Shown here: in pieces, positions 57,460 to 64,000 of the stretch | How positions within the stretch are numbered: the first letter of the stretch is position 1 | Layout: each line of letters opens with the position of its first letter | From: Imbricaverruca yamaguchii | Taxonomy: Eukaryota > Arthropoda > Thecostraca > Neoverrucidae | Assembly: GCA_034440575.1 (NCBI GenBank) | Contig: JAOTOL010001334.1 | Coordinates: forward strand, 359,501-423,500 | DNA: 64,000 bases | Direction of reading: 5' to 3' | Notes under the pieces: generated by a model | What the model was told of the DNA's origin: nothing | The model's database searches: none | What the model saw: only the letters and a program-made list of their open reading frames with translations | Made by a program: the position numbers and the translations under genes

Positions 57460-59265
57460 CCCCATGTTGGTAAGCCAAGATATGTCCCCCGTATCCAGAT
57501 GACTCGGCTTCCAGATGGCGCTGATATGCAATGACCGGGTGTGGAGGGGGAGTGTTGGTACGACTGGAGACGCGGAGACCTCGTCGGCGGCGCTTTGACG
57601 CAGTTTGTTTACCCCCGGGCGACTCTCTGACCACGCCCGGCCTTTTGATGTGCGTGATTGCCTTCACCTGTTGCCGTGTCGGCTTTGGCGCCGCTCGCGG
57701 CTGGCTGCTTGCGGTCTGTGGACGCCTCTTCCTTGTCCCACCTTCACCGCCGCCACCCCGCACAGCGGCTGCCTGCTGGACCCCCCCCCCGCCCCCGCCG
57801 TACTCCTTGCCGACCGTCCCGGCGACAGAGCGCGCTCATTTCGGGCCGGTCGGCTGGGTGAAGTTAACACTGTCAATTTATTCTCATCTCCATTTTTTTA
57901 GCAATCGCGATCGGCTGCAGGAAGTTTAAGTATTCAATCGATTTGGCTCGCCCAGAAAGGTGCTGGCGAATGCTGCGATGTCGTGATGCACATGCTAAAC
58001 GACCTCAAAGTGGAGCTTCAGCGCTCCCTATAAATGGTGGCCACGCGACTGCAAATATTCAATACATGCGCTATTCACGCTGCACAGCGCTTGACTGATC
58101 GTCCCCATCCCAACTGCTGCCTAGCCTGCAGCCTTTCCAGGAAATCTGAATTGCAAAGTGGCCTGCAAGTTAAATGAAGCAACTTTTCGGAGGGATTTAA
58201 CTTTTCGCATTTGTCTTGTGCGTGAGGTTCAACTAGTCGCCCTGACCTGACTCAATTAAGAGAGGCCGGAGGAGCTCACCCATCCCCTGCTGCACGGCAC
58301 AGCGCGTCGTCCCCCCGACATGGCTGCCAACCACATCTTTTAATTTGGGAACATTGCAAAAGTTGGCCTCGTGGAAAGAGCGTAGTTGTGTGAGCTTGCA
58401 GCATTGAATTGGTGAGTTCGGCTGAACGTGGAGATTACCGTAAAACCACGTGGAATTGCAAAGGGCTGCGGACGAAATGCAGTGGTGGACAATGTTTCGG
58501 GGAAGTGCCTATTACGTAGCATTATTCGCCCCGGATGAAAAAAAAAATAAGAGATCACGTGATGGCGCACTCTGGTGAACTATGTCCGCGGGTACACGCA
58601 TGCGCACAAAATAGGTGGAATGCTTGGCAATGAGCCAGGGTGCCACAAGAATGCACATGATATCACCAAGCGGTGGCAGGCTGGCAAAACTCACACACAC
58701 ACACACACGAATGCACATGCGGACCGCACTGGCTTAGGTAATGTCGGACACGGTCAGGGCTGGAAAAACAGGCTCTTCCTGGATTTTTTCGCATCCAGAA
58801 CATTGTCCTCGCCAGAAAATTATCCTTTCGTTTTTCTGATTTGAAAGTTGAATGGTGCTGCTTGACAATGAACTGTTCTGTGATAAAATGACTAAGCTTC
58901 ACTTGGAAGTGCAAGCTGAAATTATGACCTCGCAGTTTGAAGGAAAATATAGTCTGCATTTGGGTACCCGAAACGTTTCCCTTCACCTCCAGGATTACAA
59001 GGCACCAATGTAGCCCTGACCACGATGGAAGCGTGCTGCGTGATCTTGGTCTGTTTGACAACATGCAGGATGCGCTCGAAAATGCGACGAGTGAATCGAA
59101 CAAGGCGGTTAAATTCTCCCGTAAGAGTACCAGCGTCCGCCGGAGACGTGCTAGGCGGGCACGCGGGCACTGGCCCCAAGAGCGCCAGCTTCGTCTGGTG
59201 ACGTGCTTGGCGAGCATGCGGACGAAACTGTTGGACTGCATTTCTGTTGCCGCAGCACCTGCCAA
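57460..59265. other. No gene recognised; (CA)n at 58691-58711
   Basis: Unique sequence with a GC-rich stretch at 57560-57850, including a C-run at 57780, and a short CA repeat. The minus-strand open frame at 58663-59301 (212 codons) shows no recognisable family. Confidence 0.45.
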
Positions 59266-59269
59266 GCTC

Positions 59270-60900
59270 CAGCAATTCACCTCTATGGAGAACAAATACA
59301 CTTTCAGCTCCCAGCGAAGTTTTTGAGTGTTCTATTTGACTCTCGTCTCACGCACTCACTTACAATAACCACCTGAGAGCGCTACGGCAGAAGTGCTGGA
59401 AAACATTGAACATCATGAAGTGTGTCACCCGCAGTACTTACGGTGCAGACAAGGCTGCACGTTTACTCCTGTACCGATCACTGATCCACTCTAAAGCCGA
59501 CTATTACTGTTTTGTTTAAGACTGTGCCTCTGTAGCTAACAAACGCATCCTTGACACTGTTACCACCACGCCTTGCGGATTGCCACAGGAGCATTTCGCA
59601 CTTTCCCCAACTGTGAGGCTGTTGTCAGATCCTTATGAATCACCGCTTGCCACAAGAGGATAGCTCAGACTGGGCTATGCGTGCCGAATGAGACAACTCC
59701 CTAACAATCCGGCTCACCAAGGCCTGGTTTCGAGCCGTGCGCTGGCGCTTTTCTGGAGAAGTCGTGGTCGCGCTCCGGCTCCCTTCTGTGTGCAGCTGCA
59801 CGAACTGGTGGAAAGAAATAGGATTAGGATGCGCAGCATTGGGAAAATGTAACTATTGCCCATTCCACCTTGGGGATTGGCACAGCCGTCTGTCGACACC
59901 ACTCTGAGACACCCGGAAGGAAGACATCGTTCCCGAGGTGTTTTGGCTAAATTCACCATAACTCCTTAACTACTACACACGCACTGCTACATGCACCAAT
60001 GGTTTAACGTTGGCAATGGCATGGCTGTGCTTCGGTATGCGAGTTTGCGACCAGACCGTTCACGCCACCTCATCACTCATCTGTATATACGGCTGCATTT
60101 TTATCAATCATGGAGGAGGCTTTATCAAAATAGGAAGCTACTATGAACATGTTATAATGTCAGACTCGCTGAGTAGCCTCATCGCAATATAAAAGTTTTA
60201 TCCGCATGATCCGATCGTGTAGGACGTTTTATTACGTGAAACCAAGCTTAGGGCAGCAGGTAAAAATGTGATACTGTGTTGGATCCCTAGTCATGGAGGA
60301 ATAGTGGGGAACGAGCTGGCTCACCAACCAGATAAATACACTGCCCGTAACAAGCATACTCGGGTACGTCTATTCCCGAGGCATATCTGAGCCGAACAAT
60401 CAACTTTTTTTCTATGAAAAGTGGCAGCGAGCACGGGACTCATCGGGTCAAAGCGACCTAAGAACCACAAAACCAAAACTGAGGCGATGGGAATCAACAT
60501 CCAGAAATTCATGAAAGGAGGAGGTGATAATCGCCAGCATGTGGATAGGCACATCTATGCCACCCACGGATACCTTCTGCGGAACGGGGACAAGCCAACA
60601 TGCACTCGTTGTGATACCCCACTGACAACGAGGGCCGTTCTTTTCTTGCTCCCTCGGTTCTCAGCTCAACGAATGCGGTTCTTCGGAAGACAGGTGTCCA
60701 CGCTTACTATGGCCGATCTTTTACATCATGCATCCAGAATGGTTCAATGAGATGACAATGAAATATGGAGTAGTCGAACTGAACTAGGATGAGCTCGAGA
60801 ATGGGAGGACGCGTTCTACAACATGGAGAGACACCGCTTCCCGTAGGCTCATACCGAGGTTTGCGAAGACACTGCTGCGGGGAACTACGCCACATGACGT
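59270..60900 (+). mobile_element. Jockey/I-like LINE fragment: RT end, RNase H and zinc-knuckle tail
   Basis: Across frameshifts the plus strand reads LYGEQIHFQ and KFLSVLFDSRLTH, then TLNIMKCVTRSTYGAD and LLLYRSLIHSKADY, which is the end of the reverse transcriptase. Next come MSDSLSSLIAI and NVILCWIPSHGGIVGNELA, the RNase H blocks. HIYATHGYLLRNGDKP then TCTRCDTPLTTRAVLF is the C-terminal segment with two CxxC-type cysteines usual for jockey/I elements. The order is complete but the copy is full of stops and frameshifts. It shares KFLGV-type and RNase H blocks with the copy at 41765. Confidence 0.9.
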
Positions 60901-61002
60901 AGAAATTACCCCATCGGAAGGGACTATGTCACCTTGCACGATACATTACGCTGGTGAGCGATGAAATGCGAACCAGCAGGTGAGATTAGGCTGCGGTGTG
61001 GG

Positions 61003-62393
61003 ACGACCGCGGTGGCTGCCCTCCGCCGTCCCAGAGCCAGATTGCACTGCTCAGTGGGACCGACCGCGGCAGTGGCTGCCCTCCGCCGTCCCAGAGCCAG
61101 ATTACACTGTTCAGCGGGACCGACCGGGCGGCGGGCTGCCCTCCGCCAAGCCATTTTGCGGGACCGACCCGGCGGTGGCTCCCCTCCCCCCCCCCCCCCC
61201 CCCCCGGGGCCCCCCCCCCCGCGGCTGTTTTCCCCCGCCGTCCCAGAGCCAGATTACACTGCTCAGCGGGACCGACCGCGGCGGTGGCTGCCCTCCGCCG
61301 TCCCAGAGCCAGATTACACTGCTCAGCGGGACCGACCGCGGCGGTGGCTGCCCTCCGCCGTCCCAGAGCCAGATTACACTGCTCAGCGGGACCGACCGCG
61401 GCGGCGGCTGTTGCCCGCCGTCCCAGAGCCAGATTACACTGCTCAGCGCGACGGGACCGACCGCGGCGGTGGCTGCCCTCCGCCGTCCCAGAGCCAGATT
61501 ACACTGCTCAGCGGGACCGACCGCGGCGGTGGCTGCCCTCCGCCGTCCCAGAGCCAGATTACACTGCTCAGCGGGACCGACCGCGGCGGTGGCTGCCCTC
61601 CGCCGTCCCAGAGCCAGATTACACTGCTCAGCGGGACCGACCGCGGCGGCGGCTATTGCCCGCCGTCCCAGAGCCAGATTACACTGCTCAGCGGGACCGA
61701 CCGCGGCGGTGGCTGCCCTCCGCCGTCCCAGAGCCAGATTACACTGCTCAGCGGGACCGACCGCGGCGGCTCCTCCCCGGCTAGCGGGACACCGCGTTGC
61801 CCGCCGTCCCAGAGCCAGATTACACTGCTCAGCGGGACCGACTGCGGCGGCGGCTGCCCTCCGCCGTCCCAGAGCCAGATTACACTGCTCAGCGGGACCG
61901 ACCCGGTGGCTGCCTCCCTCCTAGGGACCGACCGCGGCGGTGGCTGCCCTCCGCCGTCCCAGAGCCAGATTACACTGCTCAGCGGGACCGACCGCGGCGG
62001 CGGCTGTTGCCCGCCGTCCCAGAGCCAGATTACACTGCTCAGCGGGACCGACCGCGGCGGTGGCTGCCCTCCGCCGTCCCAGAGCCAGATTACACTGCTC
62101 AGCGGGACCGACCGCGGCGGTGGCTGCCCTCCGCCGTCCCAGAGCCAGATTACACTGCTCAGCGGGACCGACCGCGGCGGCGGCTGTTGCCCGCCGTCCC
62201 AGAGCCAGATTACACTGCTCAGCGGGACCGACCGCGGCGGTGGCTGCCCTCCGCCGTCCCAGAGCCAGATTACACTGCTCAGCGGGACCGACCGCGGCGG
62301 TGGCTGCCCTCCGCCGTCCCAGAGCCAGATTACACTGCTCAGCGGGACCGACCGCGGCGGCGGCTGTTGCCCGCCATCCCAGAGCCAGATTGC
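61003..62393. repeat. 60-bp minisatellite, about 22 copies
   Basis: Units of exactly 60 bp read GGGACCGACCGCGGCGG, a variable segment, then CCGTCCCAGAGCCAGATT and ACACTGCTCAGC. Two variants occur: A (TGGCTGCCCTCCG) and B (CGGCTGTTGCCCG). A damaged unit at 61136-61236 contains long C runs. Since 60 is divisible by three, one plus frame stays open for 517 codons with a 20-residue period; two others and a minus frame are also open. I treat these as array products. Confidence 0.97.
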
Positions 62394-62394
62394 C

Positions 62395-62745
62395 GCTTTG
62401 CGCCGTGCCTCGCGCAAATTAAACCATGCCGACAGCCGGTTATGCATACAGACGGTGCATTGCGGCGGTCGGGGCGCTGGCGGGTCGTTGGAAGCCGCGC
62501 CGGCTCTGATCTGAAGCCGCGCCGGCTCTGGTCCGATGCCGTACTGGCTCTCGTCTGATGCTCTGATGCCCACCCCGGTGTGCCGCTGCCGACGCGATGG
62601 ACTGGCACTGGACGTGCGACGGCCACTATGAGAATGGACTCTGAATGACAGGCCGATGCTGGACTCTGGGTACGGACTCGGAGTTGTAGGCTGAGGTACG
62701 ATTTGAGAATATACCCAGAGCTGTGCTCAAAGGCTGGGCAACTGA
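62395..62745. other. No gene recognised
   Basis: GC-moderate unique sequence with a short GCCGCGCCGGCTCTG duplication at 62491 and 62515. Nothing else was seen. Confidence 0.4.
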
Positions 62746-62746
62746 T

Positions 62747-62790
62747 GTGCTGTAGCTTGGGTGTTGTATACAACACCCAAGCTACAGCAC
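62747..62790. repeat. Perfect 44-bp palindrome
   Basis: The 22 bases of 62747-62768 are followed immediately by their exact reverse complement at 62769-62790, with no spacer. It can form a 22-bp cruciform or hairpin. The match stops sharply on both sides. Confidence 0.97.
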
Positions 62791-62794
62791 TATA

Positions 62795-62834
62795 GCGTCT
62801 AACTACGCACACTATAGTGTGCGTAGTTAGACGC
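62795..62834. repeat. Perfect 40-bp palindrome
   Basis: A second spacerless palindrome with 20-bp arms, centred on ACTATAGT, begins four bases after the first. Its right end overlaps a 12-bp direct repeat, AGACGCACGGTA, at 62829-62840 and 62846-62857. Confidence 0.97.
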
Positions 62835-62866
62835 ACGGTATCATAAGACGCACGGTAAGAGGGCTC

Positions 62867-62903
62867 CTGCTGCTGCTGCTGCTGCTGCTGTTGCTGTTGC
62901 TAC
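62867..62903. repeat. (CTG)n microsatellite
   Basis: About eight CTG triplets are followed by TTGCTGTTGC interruptions. Confidence 0.97.
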
Positions 62904-62904
62904 T

Positions 62905-64000
62905 ATAGCACAGTCCTCGGTTAGACTGGCGAGCCTGCTTCTCCTGATGGTTGAAATTCGAAACGAGAGCATGAGCGAATGCAAGTGTGTGTACCGATCA
63001 TCCTTGATTCGGGAACCAATGAGGAAGAGAAACCAAATTATCGTGCAAATTTCACGCTTCCCGAAATCCGTGCAGGAAACATTGAAGAGGTTCTCTTGTC
63101 TGAAGCAGGAAGGGCGTGTCCAGGTGATAAGTGTTTTCCAAGCATCGTGTTTACACTTCTCTTCAGCCCCTCCCTTGAGAATACAGTCATTACTGTCGCG
63201 CGTGTGTAGTATTCTCTGCACTGATTTGCATATCCGTCTGTTTTTGCAAGCCAAGGTGCGATCGGCATTGCTTTGAGCGCCATTGGACAAATGCGGATCG
63301 AGGAGACGGTGTAGCTGTTTACATTAGGCTGCGCTGGCTTTATTGTCATGGTCACACTAAATGTGCTTTACCAAGCTGTCTCGCCGTCGAAAGAAGCCAA
63401 GACTGCCGACGCGGAGACACATTTTAAAGTGAAGCTTCCCTGAAGATAAAGCAATATCGTATCGCATATGGTAGCGCCCCCCGACACTGTAGGGTGGCTC
63501 TCACAGGAGGGAGCTCTCTCCAGTGTTACTTAGCATATAAATTGTCAGCCCGAACAGCGATCAGAACGTTTCCAGCGATTAAATAAGATTTAAAGCTTAG
63601 CTGACCTCGATTGGAACAGGCGGCAGCGGCCGGAAAGGCTGACTAACCAGAGAGACGGACGTGAGAAAGATGGAATTCGAAAGGTTTAAGGGAGAATGCA
63701 TCACGCTTCATATTGCTCAGCACGTTTTATGGTTCATGCTTTCATAGAATCTCGTGTCAGACACACGCTGAGACTCCAATCTGAATGAATACTCTAGTAT
63801 TCGTCATCATGCGAACAACCATTTCACAATTGAAAGGCAACATTCAGTTCAAGTACGAGGACAGCAGCGCTATTCAGCGTTATCAGTTCACCTTAGTTAT
63901 TACTATGCTGCACTAGTGCAGGCTATAGCTCGCCGGCTGGCAGGGTTACCTGTGATTAGTATATTACTTACCACCATCTGCTGCCAACGGCTGGTCAGAG
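62905..64000. other. No gene recognised
   Basis: Unique sequence to the end of the window. Open frames of 75-150 codons at 62841-63355 on both strands lack recognisable families. Confidence 0.45.

Noticed and set aside
58663..59301. 212-codon minus-strand open frame as a gene
   Set aside because: No family was recognised. Its end overlaps the plus-strand LINE fragment, so it is more likely a chance frame.
60961..62514. 517-codon plus-strand open frame with Gly/Pro/Ser-rich 20-residue repeats
   Set aside because: It is produced by an exact 60-bp minisatellite that lacks stop codons; two other plus frames and a minus frame are equally open. There is no start context, signal peptide or non-repeat domain.

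Overview
The window is eukaryotic nuclear DNA from an invertebrate, most likely an arthropod. The grounds are one spliced, conserved FOXO-type forkhead gene, CR1-like and jockey/I-like LINE fragments, tRNA-derived SINE copies, and very dense simple and tandem repeats. I cannot name the species; a crustacean or chelicerate is a guess. No bacterial, plasmid, phage or CRISPR signature was seen.

The only gene I can support is FOXO, on the plus strand. Its second coding exon (43483-44076) carries the C-terminal half of the forkhead domain, the basic nuclear-localisation stretch and two Akt-site regions. The last coding exon (48505-49164) carries the acidic transactivation segment. The two exons join in phase 0 across a 4428-bp intron and give 417 residues. 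The first exon, with the N-terminal Akt site and the first half of the forkhead domain, was not found. The whole of 1-43482 is therefore probably FOXO intron 1 (possibly with upstream DNA), and everything after about 49400 is probably downstream flank.

Outside those exons the window is a patchwork. (1) There are more than 20 unrelated minisatellites: 22-bp at 230, 10-bp at 8405, 31-bp with CRE octamers at 9038, 57-bp at 11309, 76-bp at 13925, 31-bp at 22236, 55-bp at 24375, a 368-bp CCG tract at 26797, 32-bp at 29370, 44/131-bp at 34930, GGTGGC-rich at 39880, an 84-90-bp pyrimidine array at 46520, 66-bp at 52440, 36-bp at 53240 and 60-bp at 61003. (2) Long (AT)n tracts lie at 5551, 17393, 30867 and 45251. 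(3) Five decayed LINE fragments lie at 5285, 15490, 30585, 41765 and 59270. (4) Two tRNA-derived SINEs lie at 10748 and 53036, and nine short copies share one element's 3' end. (5) Unique GC-rich, CpG-rich patches, strongest at 15980-16790, may be intronic regulatory DNA.

Most long open frames here are by-products of tandem arrays whose unit is divisible by three or lacks stop codons, and are not genes. I found no convincing new multi-gene system. The strongest leads are a one-residue-shortened second Akt site in FOXO, the repeat-embedded acceptor of its last exon, two adjacent perfect palindromes at 62747-62834, and tandem arrays that multiply known binding-site motifs (CRE at 9038, AGGTCA pairs at 52590).
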